Shown here: positions 1-9,290 of the stretch, piece by piece
How positions within the stretch are numbered: the first letter of the stretch is position 1
How the letters are laid out: each line of letters begins with the position of its first letter
NCBI RefSeq assembly: GCF_001591545.1
Contig: NZ_BCVC01000001.1
Location: 1-64,000 of the forward strand
From: Lederbergia lenta NBRC 16444
Lineage (GTDB): Bacteria; Bacillota; Bacilli; Bacillales; Bacillaceae_C
DNA length: 64,000 nt
Direction: 5' to 3'
Program-made: the position numbers and the translations under genes
Notes under the pieces: generated by a model
Database searches by the model: none
Told to the model about the DNA's origin: nothing
What the model saw: only the letters and a program-made list of their open reading frames with translations

Positions 1-290
1 TTTTTTTTGATTTAAATATTTTTTATTTCAAGTGTAGAATTTTGTTTAAACACAGGATGTTGCAAAAAGGTATGTATAGTAATAATCTAGTAGTGGAACT
101 CCATGCCGTGCTTATAACAGTGCTAGTCTCCTGACTGCATCTTATTTACATATATTTGAAGGTATCTTAATTTAATGCCTATATATTGAAGTGAAATTCT
201 CTAATTAGTACTGTTCTTATATATAAAGGGTAATATAAAGTAGATACAGTTAATTTTACGATAGAGTAAATTTTAAACGGAGGAATGTTT
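1..290. other. Upstream intergenic stretch, no gene seen
   Basis: This AT-rich stretch holds no convincing reading frame on either strand. The only thing assigned is the GGAGG ribosome site at 279-283, which serves the first gene. A promoter for yebE probably lies in the very AT-rich part at about 210-250, but no clear -35/-10 pair could be chosen. Confidence 0.5.
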
Positions 291-836
291 ATGCTTGGTA
301 ATAGTTTAGTTATGGTTGCAATTATTCTAATTATTAATATTGTGTATGTTTCCTTTTTTACGATCAGGATGATACTCACGTTGAAGGGTTACAGATATAT
401 TGCGGCATTTTTAAGTATGATCGAGATTGTAATTTATGTGGTAGGTCTTGGACTGGTTTTGGATAATTTGAATCAAATTCAAAATGTCATTGCTTATGCA
501 GTGGGATATGGTATAGGGGTTATCGTTGGTACGAAAATTGAGGAAAAGATGGCACTTGGATATATTACTGTACATGTGATCACGAAAGAGTATGATAAAG
601 ACCTCCCAACACAATTGCGTAATGCAGGATATGGAGTAACAAGCTGGGCAGCCCAAGGGTTGGAAGGAGATCGAATGGCATTACAAGTTTTGACATCAAG
701 AAAATTCGAGTTAAAATTATACCAAACAATCAAGGAACTAGACCCAAAAGCATTTATTATTGCGTATGAGCCAAAAGCTATCTACGGCGGTTTTTGGGTA
801 AAAGCTATTAAGGGAAGGAAAGTTAAAGAGTCATGA
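291..836 (+). CDS. yebE: UPF0316/DUF2179 membrane protein YebE
   Basis: Small integral membrane protein of unknown molecular function. The N-terminal part has three hydrophobic segments (about residues 1-25, 35-60 and 65-85), followed by a soluble DUF2179-type domain of about 80 residues. I recognise it as the UPF0316 family, which in B. subtilis (YebE) sits just upstream of the pur operon, the same position as here. The start is the second ATG: GGAGG at 279-283 is 7 bases from 291 but only one base from the ATG at 285. The last codons overlap the start of yebG, suggesting translational coupling. The family assignment is firm; the role is unknown. Confidence 0.85.
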   Translation: MLGNSLVMVAIILIINIVYVSFFTIRMILTLKGYRYIAAFLSMIEIVIYVVGLGLVLDNLNQIQNVIAYAVGYGIGVIVGTKIEEKMALGYITVHVITKEYDKDLPTQLRNAGYGVTSWAAQGLEGDRMALQVLTSRKFELKLYQTIKELDPKAFIIAYEPKAIYGGFWVKAIKGRKVKES

Positions 837-1021
837 AAAAACAATTTGAAGTAATGGAAAATGAAACTATTGGTGAGTGCCTTGATAGAATGGATAAGGA
901 AGGATATCATCCAATAAAGAGAATTGAAAAACCGATATTTAAAGAAGAAGGCAACAATAAGGAAAGCAAATTTATACCAATTGCTCAGAAAATTATTTTT
1001 GAAGGAGTTAAAAACACTTAA
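833..1021 (+). CDS. yebG: NETI-motif small protein YebG
   Basis: A 62-residue soluble, charged protein carrying the diagnostic N-E-T-I motif at residues 10-13. It matches the NETI family (B. subtilis YebG), whose function is unknown. The start ATG overlaps the yebE stop in an ATGA junction, so the two are very likely co-translated. The stop codon lies directly at the upstream PurR box of the pur operon, so transcription of yebEG runs into the purine control region. Identification rests on the motif, the length and the conserved yebE-yebG-purE order. Confidence 0.85.
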   Translation: MKKQFEVMENETIGECLDRMDKEGYHPIKRIEKPIFKEEGNNKESKFIPIAQKIIFEGVKNT

Positions 1022-1064
1022 ACACGAACATTAAAATAAAATATTAAACTAATGTTCGATTTTT
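1021..1064 (+). promoter_or_regulatory. PurR operator (two inverted PurBoxes)
   Basis: ACGAACATTA at 1024-1033 and its inverted partner TAATGTTCGA at 1050-1059 are separated by 16 bp. This fits the known arrangement of two PurBoxes with a CGAA core about 16-17 bp apart, bound by the PRPP-responsive repressor PurR. It lies immediately upstream of the -35 element, where a bound repressor would block the purE promoter. Confidence 0.85.
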
Positions 1065-1066
1065 AA

Positions 1067-1096
1067 TTGACATCTGCTTCTTAACTTTGGTAAGAT
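1067..1096 (+). promoter_or_regulatory. Sigma-A promoter of the pur operon
   Basis: TTGACA at 1067-1072 and TAAGAT at 1091-1096 are 18 bp apart. The promoter sits between the PurR operator and the guanine aptamer, as in B. subtilis. Confidence 0.8.
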
Positions 1097-1113
1097 GTAA
1101 TTGTTGAACAAGG

Positions 1114-1181
1114 CCTCGTATATCATGGGAATAGGGCCCATACGTATCTACCCAATTACCGTAAATAATTGGACTATGAGG
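1114..1181 (+). promoter_or_regulatory. Guanine riboswitch aptamer
   Basis: This is a three-way junction of the purine riboswitch class. P1 is CCTCGTA (1114-1120) with TATGAGG (1175-1181). P2 is ATGGG (1125-1129) with CCCAT (1137-1141). P3 is CCAATTA (1152-1158) with TAATTGG (1166-1172) and carries the class-typical loop CCGTAAA. The specificity base in J3/1 is C (1174), which means guanine/hypoxanthine rather than adenine. Loop L2 (AATAGGG) differs slightly from the usual ATATGG form. Confidence 0.92.
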
Positions 1182-1260
1182 AAAGTGGAATTTGGGAAGC
1201 ATTTGATGTGCTTTTTTCAAGTGCGATTTCTACTCCCGGATAGCCTGCTTTCTTTTATAG
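1174..1260 (+). promoter_or_regulatory. Predicted antiterminator of the riboswitch
   Basis: CTATGAGGAAAG (1174-1185) can pair with CTTTCTTTTATAG (1248-1260). This pairing uses the P1 3' strand and the terminator loop side, so it excludes both P1 and the terminator. Guanine binding would stabilise P1 and release the terminator to form. This is read from base pairing only. Confidence 0.6.
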
Positions 1261-1283
1261 AAACGCAGTCTATCCGTTTTTTT
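1237..1283 (+). terminator. Riboswitch-controlled terminator before purE
   Basis: CGGATAG (1237-1243) pairs with CTATCCG (1270-1276), with an inner CTGC/GCAG pairing, and is followed by seven T residues. It is the expression platform that stops pur transcription when guanine is plentiful. Confidence 0.88.
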
Positions 1284-1312
1284 ATTTTACATATAAAGGA
1301 CGGAGGGATGAT

Positions 1313-1801
1313 ATGAAAACCGAAGTCGGAATTATTATGGGCAGCACATCTGACTGGGAGACGATGAAACATGCCTGTGACATATTAGATGAATTACAGG
1401 TGCCATATGAAAAAAAGGTAGTATCGGCGCATAGAACTCCAGATTTAATGTTTGAATATGCGGGAAAAGCAAAAGAACGAGGATTAAAAGTGATTATTGC
1501 TGGAGCTGGCGGGGCAGCACATCTACCAGGAATGGTTGCTGCAAAAACTATATTACCAGTGATTGGTGTTCCCGTAGAATCTAAGTCCTTAAAAGGAATG
1601 GATTCATTACTTTCGATTGTTCAAATGCCTGGCGGAGTACCAGTTGCAACGGTATCAATTGGTAAATCTGGGGCAGTGAATGCAGGATTACTTGCAGCAC
1701 AAATACTTGGTACTGAAAATGAGAAAATAGCAGAGCGTCTTGAAAATAGAAGAAATGAAATGAAAGAAAAGGTATTAGAAAGTAGTGATCAGCTTGTCTA
1801 A
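1313..1801 (+). CDS. purE: N5-carboxyaminoimidazole ribonucleotide mutase PurE
   Basis: Converts N5-CAIR to CAIR in de novo purine synthesis, working directly after PurK. The 162-residue protein has the class I PurE signature: an N-terminal [10 protein letters not shown] loop at about residues 6-15, SAHRTP at about 42-47 and [11 protein letters not shown] near 65-75. Length is normal for a bacterial PurE. A strong AGGACGGAGGG ribosome site precedes the ATG. It is the first gene of the operon, behind the PurR operator and guanine riboswitch, and its end overlaps the start of purK. Confidence 0.97.
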   Translation: MKTEVGIIMGSTSDWETMKHACDILDELQVPYEKKVVSAHRTPDLMFEYAGKAKERGLKVIIAGAGGAAHLPGMVAAKTILPVIGVPVESKSLKGMDSLLSIVQMPGGVPVATVSIGKSGAVNAGLLAAQILGTENEKIAERLENRRNEMKEKVLESSDQLV

Positions 1802-2918
1802 GCAATTTATTAAACCTGGTCAAACAATTGGTATTATTGGCGGCGGACAACTTGGCCGTATGATGACTTTTTCTGCAAAGGAAGCTGGATTTCGTGTAAT
1901 AGTATTGGAGCCTGCTCCAGACTCACCAGCAGGACAAGTAGCAGATGAACAAATAGTTGCTGCTTATGATGACCGCACTGCACTTGCTAGATTGGCAGAA
2001 AAAAGCGATGTCATCACATATGAGTTTGAAAATATTGATTACGAGGCACTTGATTGGCTAACTAAAAAAGCTTTTATTCCACAAGGTTCTGAATTAATAA
2101 AAGTGACACAGGATCGTATTTTAGAAAAGCAGTCTTTAACGGATGCAGGTGTGAAAGTTGCTCCGTATGCAGTTATTCGCAATGAAAAAGATTTACAACA
2201 GAAATTAGAGAAAATAGGATTTCCTTGTGTGCTGAAGACTTCACGTGGTGGATATGACGGTAAAGGACAATATGTTATTAAAGAAGCACAAGATGTTCAA
2301 GAAGCAGCACAACTATTAACACACGGCCCTTGCGTTTTAGAGGCATGGATCCCATTTGAAAAGGAAATATCTGTTGTCATGGCAAGAAGCATAGAGGGTG
2401 AACTGAACTGTTTTCCTATCGGAGAAAATATTCATGTGAATAACATTTTACATGAAACGATCGTTCCAGCAAGAATTTTACCGCATTTAAAAGGAAAAAT
2501 TGTCGAGTTAGCTAGGAAAATTGCTAATCAATTAAATCTAGTGGGAACATTGGCTGTGGAGTTATTCTTAACAGAAGATGGGCAGCTTTATGTGAACGAA
2601 CTTGCACCAAGGCCACATAATTCGGGACATTATACAATTGAAGCATGTAATATTTCACAATTTGGCCAGCATATACGAGCAGTGTGCGGTTGGCCGTTGC
2701 AAGATTCAAAACTTTTGAAATCTGCGGTGATGATCAATGTGTTAGGTCAGCATGTAGATGGAGTGATAAGGGAAATTCCGCAGCGTACAGATTGGGCGGT
2801 TCATTTTTATGGAAAAAATGAAGCAAAACATAACCGGAAAATGGGCCATGTAACGATCTTAACTGAAAATGTAGAAGCGACTTTACAGGAGTTAGACGCT
2901 AGTAATGTTTGGAAATAA
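1785..2918 (+). CDS. purK: N5-carboxyaminoimidazole ribonucleotide synthase PurK
   Basis: ATP-grasp enzyme that carboxylates AIR with bicarbonate and ATP to give N5-CAIR, the PurE substrate. Visible features are the N-terminal [12 protein letters not shown] nucleotide-fold motif, the ATP-grasp region [10 protein letters not shown] near residue 155 and the metal-binding stretch [11 protein letters not shown] near residue 265. The start could be GTG 1785 (377 residues, used here) or TTG 1794; the second gives an N-terminus more like the family (MSKQ...). It overlaps purE. In the usual Bacillus operon purB and purC follow; here purS comes next. Confidence 0.95.
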   Translation: MISLSKQFIKPGQTIGIIGGGQLGRMMTFSAKEAGFRVIVLEPAPDSPAGQVADEQIVAAYDDRTALARLAEKSDVITYEFENIDYEALDWLTKKAFIPQGSELIKVTQDRILEKQSLTDAGVKVAPYAVIRNEKDLQQKLEKIGFPCVLKTSRGGYDGKGQYVIKEAQDVQEAAQLLTHGPCVLEAWIPFEKEISVVMARSIEGELNCFPIGENIHVNNILHETIVPARILPHLKGKIVELARKIANQLNLVGTLAVELFLTEDGQLYVNELAPRPHNSGHYTIEACNISQFGQHIRAVCGWPLQDSKLLKSAVMINVLGQHVDGVIREIPQRTDWAVHFYGKNEAKHNRKMGHVTILTENVEATLQELDASNVWK

Positions 2919-2996
2919 TATTGTGTTTTAATGACAGGAATCATGACTTGGTTTCATTTAAAAAAGCTAGACCCCATATCGAGAGGAGAAATGAAA
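2919..2996 (+). other. purK-purS junction lacking purB and purC
   Basis: Seventy-eight bases separate the intact purK stop from the purS start. In B. subtilis and its relatives purB (adenylosuccinate lyase) and purC (SAICAR synthetase) occupy this place. I see no recognisable remnant of either gene. The last part carries the purS ribosome site (AGGAG at 2984-2988). The reading frame open through this stretch into purS has no family resemblance. Confidence 0.7.
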
Positions 2997-3251
2997 ATGT
3001 ATAAAGTGAAGGTTTTTGTAACATTAAAAGAGAGTGTTGTTGATCCACAAGGTTCTGCAGCAACGAAAGCATTACAAAACACGGAGTTCCCTGAGGTGCA
3101 AGATGTGCGTGTAGGTAAATATATTGAACTTAGTTTTGAAAAGTCAAATAAAGATATTGAAGAAGCAGTTCATGATATATGCCGAAATCTGCTTGTAAAT
3201 ACAGTAGTGGAAGATTATCGTTTTGACATCGAGGAGGTTGGAGCAGAGTGA
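2997..3251 (+). CDS. purS: FGAM synthase subunit PurS
   Basis: Small structural subunit of formylglycinamidine ribonucleotide synthase, which bridges the glutaminase PurQ and the synthetase PurL. The 84-residue product starts MYKVKVFV and contains the family stretch [12 protein letters not shown] at about residues 10-21. The start at 2997 is set by AGGAG at 2984-2988 and by the normal family length; an upstream in-frame extension to 2931 lacks family similarity. The stop overlaps the purQ start. Confidence 0.95.
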   Translation: MYKVKVFVTLKESVVDPQGSAATKALQNTEFPEVQDVRVGKYIELSFEKSNKDIEEAVHDICRNLLVNTVVEDYRFDIEEVGAE

Positions 3252-3934
3252 AATTCGCTGTCCTAGTATTTCCTGGTACAAGCTGTGAAGCAGACACGTA
3301 TGATGCAATAAAAAATGTGCTTGGAGAAGATGTAGAATTTGTAAGACATAATAGTGAAGATTTAAACGCATATGATGCAATTATTCTTCCAGGTGGAACT
3401 TCCTATGGAGATGCGATTCGTCCAGGGGCAATAGCTCGGATGCAACCAGTGATGAAGGCGGTAAAAAAAGCTGCTGAAGCAGGAAAACCAGTGTTAGGGA
3501 TCGGCAATGGATTCCAAATATTACTTGAAACAGGCATTTTACCAGGTGCAGTGCTTGAAAACAGAGATTTGAAATTCATCTGTAAACCAGTTCAATTAAA
3601 AGTGGAGAATAACGATACTTTGTTCACTTCCACATATGAGAGTGGGGAACAGATTACTATACCTATCGCACATGGAAATGGAAACTATTATGCGGATGAA
3701 GAAACACTAACAAAACTCCGACAAAATAATCAAATTATTTTTACTTATACAACAGAGAATCCTAACGGTAGCATGGATAATATTGCTGGAATCAGCAATA
3801 AACAAGGAAATGTTCTTGGTATGATGCCGCACCCTGAGCGAGCAGTGGAGCAGCTGTTCGGAAGTGAAGACGGATTAAGGCTTTTTCAATCAATTGTAAG
3901 AAACTGGAGGGAATCACATGCCACAAATGCTTGA
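3248..3934 (+). CDS. purQ: FGAM synthase glutaminase subunit PurQ
   Basis: Class I glutamine amidotransferase that supplies ammonia to PurL for conversion of FGAR to FGAM. The N-terminus [17 protein letters not shown] and the C-terminal MMPHPERA (catalytic His/Glu region) fit the family. The nucleophile elbow reads VLGIGNGFQ at about residues 84-92; most PurQ proteins have a cysteine there (G-x-C-N-G-F-Q), and here the codon is GGC (glycine), so the catalytic Cys appears replaced. Starts with GTG, overlapping purS, with a GGAGG site upstream. Length (228) is normal. Confidence 0.93.
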   Translation: MKFAVLVFPGTSCEADTYDAIKNVLGEDVEFVRHNSEDLNAYDAIILPGGTSYGDAIRPGAIARMQPVMKAVKKAAEAGKPVLGIGNGFQILLETGILPGAVLENRDLKFICKPVQLKVENNDTLFTSTYESGEQITIPIAHGNGNYYADEETLTKLRQNNQIIFTYTTENPNGSMDNIAGISNKQGNVLGMMPHPERAVEQLFGSEDGLRLFQSIVRNWRESHATNA

Positions 3935-6137
3935 ACCAAACTCAGAACAAGTGAAAATAGAAAAAATATATCGTGACATGGGTATGACAGACGAAGAGTT
4001 TGCCCTTGCGGAAAAAATGCTTGGTAGAACACCTAATTATACAGAAACGGGTTTATTTTCGGTCATGTGGTCTGAGCATTGTAGTTATAAAAATTCTAAA
4101 CCAGTATTGAAAAAGTTTCCGACAGAAGGAAAACAAGTACTTCAAGGACCTGGAGAAGGTGCTGGAATTGTTGATATTGGTGATAACCAGGCAGTTGTAT
4201 TCAAAATTGAAAGCCATAACTCCCCGTCAGCGATTGAACCTTATGAAGGGGCTGCAACTGGGGTTGGTGGTATCGTCAGAGACGTTTTCTCCATGGGAGC
4301 AAGACCTATTGCATCATTGAACTCCCTTCGTTTTGGTGAACTGGATTCACCAAGAGTTCGTTATTTGCTTGAACAAGCAGTAGCAGGAATCGCGGATTAC
4401 GGTAATGGACTTGGAATTCCAACTGTTGGCGGTGAGATTCAATTCGATCCGGCTTATGAACATAATCCACTTGTGAATGCGATGGTTGTTGGATTGATTA
4501 ATCATGAAGACATGCAAAAAGGCCAGGCAAAAGGTGTTGGTAATACAGTAATGTATGCGGGCGCCGCTACTGGTAGAGATGGAATTCATGGAGCAACATT
4601 CTCTTCCGTTGAACTAGCAGAAGAAGAGGACGAGGATAGAGCAGCGGTACAAGCTGGGGATTCGTTTACAGAGAAATTGCTAATGGATGCTTGCTTGGAG
4701 CTCGTTAAGTCAGATGCATTGATTGGTATTCAAGATATGGGGGCAGCTGGTCTTGCAAGTTCATCTGCGGAAATGGCGAGTAAAGCAGGCTATGGAGTTG
4801 AAATGAATCTTGATTTGGTCCCACAACGTGAAGCAGATATGACAGCTTATGAAATGATGCTATCAGAATCACAAGAGCGGATGTTGCTTGTTATCAAAAA
4901 AGGACGCGAACAAGAAATTATTGATTTATTCGCAAAATACGATCTTGAAGCAGTATCTGTTGGACATGTAACAGATGATAAAATGCTTCGTTTACTTCAT
5001 AAGGGCAATGTTGTTGCCGAAGTACCGGCTGATGCACTAGCAGAGGATGCGCCAGTGTACCATAAGCCTTCTGAAGAGCCAGCTTATTACCGTGACTTCC
5101 AAGCAATGGAGCAAGAAGTTCCACAAGTAACTGATTATAATGAAACATTAATGCAACTTTTAAAACAGCCGACGATAGCAAGTAAAGAATGGGTATACAG
5201 TCAGTTTGACCATCATGTTGGTTCTAATACTGTTGTTAGCCCTGGATCAGATGCAGCGGTAGTGAGGATTCGTGGCACGAAAAAAGCAATCGCGATTACA
5301 ACAGATTGTAACTCACGTTATATTTACTTGGATCCCGAAGTTGGAGGAAAAATTGCAGTAGCTGAAGCAGCAAGAAACGTTGTCTGCTCTGGTGCTGAAC
5401 CATTGGCAATTACGGATGGACTAAACTTTGGTAGTCCAGAAAAGCCAGAAATATTTTGGCAAATTGAAAAATCAGCAGCCGGTATTAGTGAAGCTTGTCT
5501 TGCACTTGAAAGTCCAGTCATTGGCGGAAACGTGTCACTCTTTAATGAAAAGGGAGGCAAGGCGATTTATCCAACACCAATTATTGGAATGGTTGGCTTG
5601 ATCAAAGATACATCTTATGTAACGACACAAGTGTTTAAGTCAGCTGGAGACCTTATTTATTTAATTGGTGAAGCAAAAGATGAGTTTGGTGGAAGTGAAT
5701 TGCAAAAAATGATTCATGGCAAAATTTTCGGTAAAGCTCCTGCAATTGATTTAGAAGTCGAAGTTAGCAGACAAAAACAAGTGCTAGAAGCAATCCAAGG
5801 TGGTCTTGTTGCATCGGCTCATGACGTTTCTGAAGGTGGTACAGCTGTAGCGATCGCAGAATCATTATTTGGTACAAATGGACTTGGTGCTGAAGTGACA
5901 CTTCATGGCAATGAGACATCCGCATTATTTGCAGAAACACAATCACGCTTTATTCTATCTGTTAAAAAAGAAGATCAAAAAGCCTTTGAACAAATTGTTG
6001 AAGATGCAAGATTGATTGGCGAAGTAACGAACGGTGGCCAGTTGATCATTAAAGGCGCAGAAAAACAGTTAATCCAATCTGATACAAGGGCATTGGAAGA
6101 AGCCTGGAAAGGAGCCATTCCATGTTTGCTGAAGTAA
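3918..6137 (+). CDS. purL: FGAM synthase large subunit PurL
   Basis: Small-type PurL (739 residues), the ATP-dependent amidating subunit of the PurSQL complex. It shows the two-half architecture of the family: [15 protein letters not shown] near residue 48, [24 protein letters not shown] near 93-116, IQDMGAAGL near 271 and a C-terminal half with AHDVSEGG near residue 634. The ATG has a GGAGGG ribosome site and overlaps the end of purQ by 17 bases. Its own end overlaps purF, so the block is tightly coupled. Confidence 0.97.
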   Translation: MPQMLEPNSEQVKIEKIYRDMGMTDEEFALAEKMLGRTPNYTETGLFSVMWSEHCSYKNSKPVLKKFPTEGKQVLQGPGEGAGIVDIGDNQAVVFKIESHNSPSAIEPYEGAATGVGGIVRDVFSMGARPIASLNSLRFGELDSPRVRYLLEQAVAGIADYGNGLGIPTVGGEIQFDPAYEHNPLVNAMVVGLINHEDMQKGQAKGVGNTVMYAGAATGRDGIHGATFSSVELAEEEDEDRAAVQAGDSFTEKLLMDACLELVKSDALIGIQDMGAAGLASSSAEMASKAGYGVEMNLDLVPQREADMTAYEMMLSESQERMLLVIKKGREQEIIDLFAKYDLEAVSVGHVTDDKMLRLLHKGNVVAEVPADALAEDAPVYHKPSEEPAYYRDFQAMEQEVPQVTDYNETLMQLLKQPTIASKEWVYSQFDHHVGSNTVVSPGSDAAVVRIRGTKKAIAITTDCNSRYIYLDPEVGGKIAVAEAARNVVCSGAEPLAITDGLNFGSPEKPEIFWQIEKSAAGISEACLALESPVIGGNVSLFNEKGGKAIYPTPIIGMVGLIKDTSYVTTQVFKSAGDLIYLIGEAKDEFGGSELQKMIHGKIFGKAPAIDLEVEVSRQKQVLEAIQGGLVASAHDVSEGGTAVAIAESLFGTNGLGAEVTLHGNETSALFAETQSRFILSVKKEDQKAFEQIVEDARLIGEVTNGGQLIIKGAEKQLIQSDTRALEEAWKGAIPCLLK

Positions 6138-7543
6138 GAGGGCTAAACGAGGAATGTGGCGTTTTCGGTATTTGGGGTCATCCTGATGCAGCGCAAATAA
6201 CTTATTATGGTCTCCATAGTCTGCAACACCGAGGGCAAGAAGGTGCGGGTATTGTTGTAACAGATGGTGAACGACTAAAAGGGGTTAGAGGCGAAGGGCT
6301 TGTCAATGATGTTTTCGATGAAAAGAAAATCGAAAGCTTAGAAGGGACAAGTGCGATTGGTCATGTGAGATATGGAGGTATAGATAAAGGCGGCCTAGAA
6401 AATGTGCAGCCATTCTTGCTCCATTCACAAAGTGGTGGTCTTACGCTTGCTCACAATGGGAATTTAATTAACGCGAGTGATTTAAGGCATCAACTTGAGA
6501 TGCAAGGCAGTATCTTTCAAACTAGTTCAGATACAGAAGTACTTGCTCATTTAATTAAACGGAGCGGTTACCTAGCATTGAAAGATAAAGTGAAAAATGC
6601 TTTATCAATGGTTAAAGGGGCATATGCAATTGTAATTATGTCCGAAGATGAGTTGATTATTGCACAAGATCCAAATGGGATGCGACCGCTCTCGATTGGG
6701 AAAATAGGAGAAGCCTATTGTGTAGCATCTGAAACATGTGCATTTGATCTCATTGGAGCCGATTTTGTTCGCGATGTGGAGCCTGGAGAATTGATAGTCA
6801 TCAATAATGAGGGAATACAAGCGGAGCGATTTTCACTTTCTCCTTCAAATGCTATGTGTACCATGGAATATGTGTACTTCTCTCGCCCAGATAGTGATAT
6901 TGAAGGTATAAATATTCATACCGCGAGAAAAAGCCTTGGGAAAATGCTAGCGAAGGAAGCTAATATTGAAGCCGATGTGGTAACAGGGGTGCCAGATTCA
7001 AGTATCTCAGCGGCAATTGGATTCGCAGAAACAGCAGGTATACCTTATGAACTTGGTTTAATTAAAAATCGCTATGTTGGTAGGACGTTTATTAAACCAT
7101 CTCAAGAACTCCGTGAGCGCGGAGTGAAAATGAAACTCTCACCAGTTAGAAGAGTGGTTGAAGGTAAACGCGTCGTCATGGTGGATGATTCCATTGTCAG
7201 AGGTACAACGTGTAAGCGAATTGTAAGAATGTTAAAGGAAGCAGGAGCAACAGAGGTACACGTGTGTATCAGCTCACCGCCAATGAAAAACCCGTGTTTT
7301 TATGGAATTGATATTTCCACACATGAAGAGTTAATTGCGTCTTCAAATAGCGTGGAAGAAATCCGTGAAATTATCGGCGCTGATTCCTTAACATTTTTAA
7401 GCGTCGAAGGAACACTTGAAGCAATCGGGCGAAAAGGGTATGGAAAAGATTGTGGGCAATGCATGGCATGTTTCACTGGGGAATATCCGACAGAGATTTA
7501 TCCAGATACGAAATTACCATATGAAAAAGAATTGATGAGATAA
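6122..7543 (+). CDS. purF: Amidophosphoribosyltransferase PurF
   Basis: First committed enzyme of purine synthesis, making phosphoribosylamine from PRPP and glutamine. An 11-residue propeptide ends at Glu-Glu before the catalytic Cys12 ([10 protein letters not shown]), as in B. subtilis PurF, which is processed and carries a 4Fe-4S cluster. The C-terminal cysteines in DCGQCMACF and the Cys in PMKNPCFYG fit the cluster. The PRPP loop [11 protein letters not shown] lies near residue 354. It overlaps purL by 16 bases; AAAGGAG precedes the ATG. Confidence 0.97.
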   Translation: MFAEVRGLNEECGVFGIWGHPDAAQITYYGLHSLQHRGQEGAGIVVTDGERLKGVRGEGLVNDVFDEKKIESLEGTSAIGHVRYGGIDKGGLENVQPFLLHSQSGGLTLAHNGNLINASDLRHQLEMQGSIFQTSSDTEVLAHLIKRSGYLALKDKVKNALSMVKGAYAIVIMSEDELIIAQDPNGMRPLSIGKIGEAYCVASETCAFDLIGADFVRDVEPGELIVINNEGIQAERFSLSPSNAMCTMEYVYFSRPDSDIEGINIHTARKSLGKMLAKEANIEADVVTGVPDSSISAAIGFAETAGIPYELGLIKNRYVGRTFIKPSQELRERGVKMKLSPVRRVVEGKRVVMVDDSIVRGTTCKRIVRMLKEAGATEVHVCISSPPMKNPCFYGIDISTHEELIASSNSVEEIREIIGADSLTFLSVEGTLEAIGRKGYGKDCGQCMACFTGEYPTEIYPDTKLPYEKELMR

Positions 7544-7577
7544 TGAAATTTATGTGTGTCGCGTCTGTGAGCTGAAA

Positions 7578-7607
7578 TTCCAGCGTCCTGTAATGCAGAC
7601 GCTGGAA
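7578..7607 (+). other. Perfect 10-bp hairpin between purF and purM
   Basis: TTCCAGCGTC (7578-7587) and GACGCTGGAA (7598-7607) form a perfect stem with a 10-base loop. No T run follows, so it does not look like a terminator. It could act as an mRNA processing or stability element inside the operon; that is inference. Confidence 0.6.
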
Positions 7608-7631
7608 CTAAATGATAAGGGGGCAATTAGG

Positions 7632-8675
7632 ATGGCAAATGCCTACCAAAAGGCCGGCGTCAATATTGAGGCTGGATATGAAGCAGTTGAGAAAATAAAG
7701 AAGCATACGAAAAGAACATTACGTGCAGGTGTGATGGGACAGCTGGGAAGTTTTGGTGGAGTCTTTGATTTATCTGAATTGAATTTAAAAGAACCTGTAC
7801 TCGTTTCCGGTACGGATGGAGTTGGAACAAAGTTGAAACTCGCATTTATGATGGACAAGCATGACACAATTGGGGTTGACTGTGTAGCAATGTGTGTCAA
7901 TGATATTGTTGTCCAAGGTGCAGAGCCGATTTATTTTCTTGACTATGTAGCACTTGGAAAGGCTGTTCCTGATAAAATTGAACAGATCGTGAGCGGAATC
8001 GCTGATGGTTGCGAGCAGGCTGGGTGTGCACTAATTGGTGGAGAAACAGCGGAAATGCCAGGTTTGTATGAGGAAGAAGAATATGATTTGGCGGGGTTCT
8101 CTGTAGGTGCTTGTGAGAAATCTGAATTAATCACTGGTGAAGATATACAGGCAGGCAATGTTCTTATTGGTCTTGCTTCAAGTGGTATTCATAGCAATGG
8201 TTATTCATTAGTTAGAAAAGTATTCCTCGAAGATCAAGGTTTTCAACTAGATGCCCAGTTACCAGAGCTAGCAGATACACTTGGTGAGGAGTTACTTAAG
8301 CCAACAAGAATTTATGCAAAACAGATCATTGCTGCTCTTCGAGAGTTTAAGATTAATAGTATGTCCCATATAACAGGTGGTGGCTTTATCGAAAATATCC
8401 CAAGAATGCTACCTGAAGGCTTTGGTGCGGAAATTAAACTAGGATCTTGGCCTGTCTTACCTATATTCCAAGCGCTCGAGAAGTACGGGGATATAAAAAG
8501 TGAAGAAATGTACAATATTTTTAATATGGGAATCGGTTATGTTGTGGCCGTTGATGCTCATGTTGCAGATAAAGCAATGCGTTTCTTTATAGAACAAGGT
8601 GAAAATGCCTATAAAATCGGTTCTGTCGTTAAAGGAGAGGGCGTACAGTTTGTGAGCGCGGAGGACGAAAAGTGA
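7632..8675 (+). CDS. purM: AIR synthetase PurM
   Basis: Phosphoribosylformylglycinamidine cyclo-ligase, converting FGAM to AIR with ATP. The start ATG at 7632 is chosen because AAGGGGG lies at 7618-7624 and the product (347 residues, [15 protein letters not shown]) has the normal family length; an upstream GTG frame would add residues encoded by the intergenic hairpin. Family motifs: [12 protein letters not shown] near residue 57, [11 protein letters not shown] near 137 and [14 protein letters not shown] near 242. Its stop overlaps the purN start. Confidence 0.97.
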   Translation: MANAYQKAGVNIEAGYEAVEKIKKHTKRTLRAGVMGQLGSFGGVFDLSELNLKEPVLVSGTDGVGTKLKLAFMMDKHDTIGVDCVAMCVNDIVVQGAEPIYFLDYVALGKAVPDKIEQIVSGIADGCEQAGCALIGGETAEMPGLYEEEEYDLAGFSVGACEKSELITGEDIQAGNVLIGLASSGIHSNGYSLVRKVFLEDQGFQLDAQLPELADTLGEELLKPTRIYAKQIIAALREFKINSMSHITGGGFIENIPRMLPEGFGAEIKLGSWPVLPIFQALEKYGDIKSEEMYNIFNMGIGYVVAVDAHVADKAMRFFIEQGENAYKIGSVVKGEGVQFVSAEDEK

Positions 8676-9247
8676 AAAAGATAGCTATTTTCGCATCAGG
8701 TACTGGAAGCAATTTTCAAGCGATTATTGATGCTATCGCCGCGAAGCAACTTCAAGCAGAAGTAGCCTTGCTTGTGTGTGATAAGCCGATGGCAGGTGCC
8801 ATTGATAAAGCTAAATTGGCGGGAGTGCCTGCTTTTGTATTTGAGCCCAAACAATATGAATCTAAAGCCGCGTTTGAACAACAGATCATTCATAAGCTTA
8901 GGCAGCATGAGGTAGACTTTGTCGTATTAGCAGGATATATGAGATTAGTTGGTCCAACATTGCTTACAGCATACACGAATAGGATCATCAATATTCACCC
9001 TTCATTATTACCAGCTTTTCCTGGCAAGGACGCAATTGGCCAAGCGGTAAAAGCGGGTGTAAAAGTTACTGGAGTGACCATCCATTTTGTCGATGAAGGA
9101 ATGGATACAGGTCCAATTATTGCACAAAGAGCAATGGAGTTAACAGATGGAGATGGGCTTGCTGATGTTGTCCGTAAGATTCATGAAATAGAACATGTTT
9201 TTTATCCAGAAACATTAGAAAGATTATTCGGAAAAGGCAGAGTCTAA
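8672..9247 (+). CDS. purN: GAR transformylase PurN
   Basis: 10-formyltetrahydrofolate-dependent phosphoribosylglycinamide formyltransferase, third step of the pathway. The 191-residue protein starts [16 protein letters not shown] and carries the formyl-transfer signature [13 protein letters not shown] near residues 105-117, with the catalytic His-x-x-Ser and the later Asp in [10 protein letters not shown]. It starts with GTG overlapping the purM stop (GTGA), preceded by GGAGG at about 8660. The length is normal. Confidence 0.97.
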   Translation: MKKIAIFASGTGSNFQAIIDAIAAKQLQAEVALLVCDKPMAGAIDKAKLAGVPAFVFEPKQYESKAAFEQQIIHKLRQHEVDFVVLAGYMRLVGPTLLTAYTNRIINIHPSLLPAFPGKDAIGQAVKAGVKVTGVTIHFVDEGMDTGPIIAQRAMELTDGDGLADVVRKIHEIEHVFYPETLERLFGKGRV

Positions 9248-9290
9248 TAAAGATATTTTTTAAGATGAAAAATCCGGAGGGTGACCAATA

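Noticed and set aside
1101-1316. Open frame of 71 codons upstream of purE
   Set aside because: It lies across the guanine aptamer, antiterminator and terminator, has no ribosome site and no family resemblance.
2931-2996. N-terminal extension of PurS by 22 residues
   Set aside because: AGGAG at 2984-2988 fits the ATG at 2997, and the shorter product has the normal family start and length.
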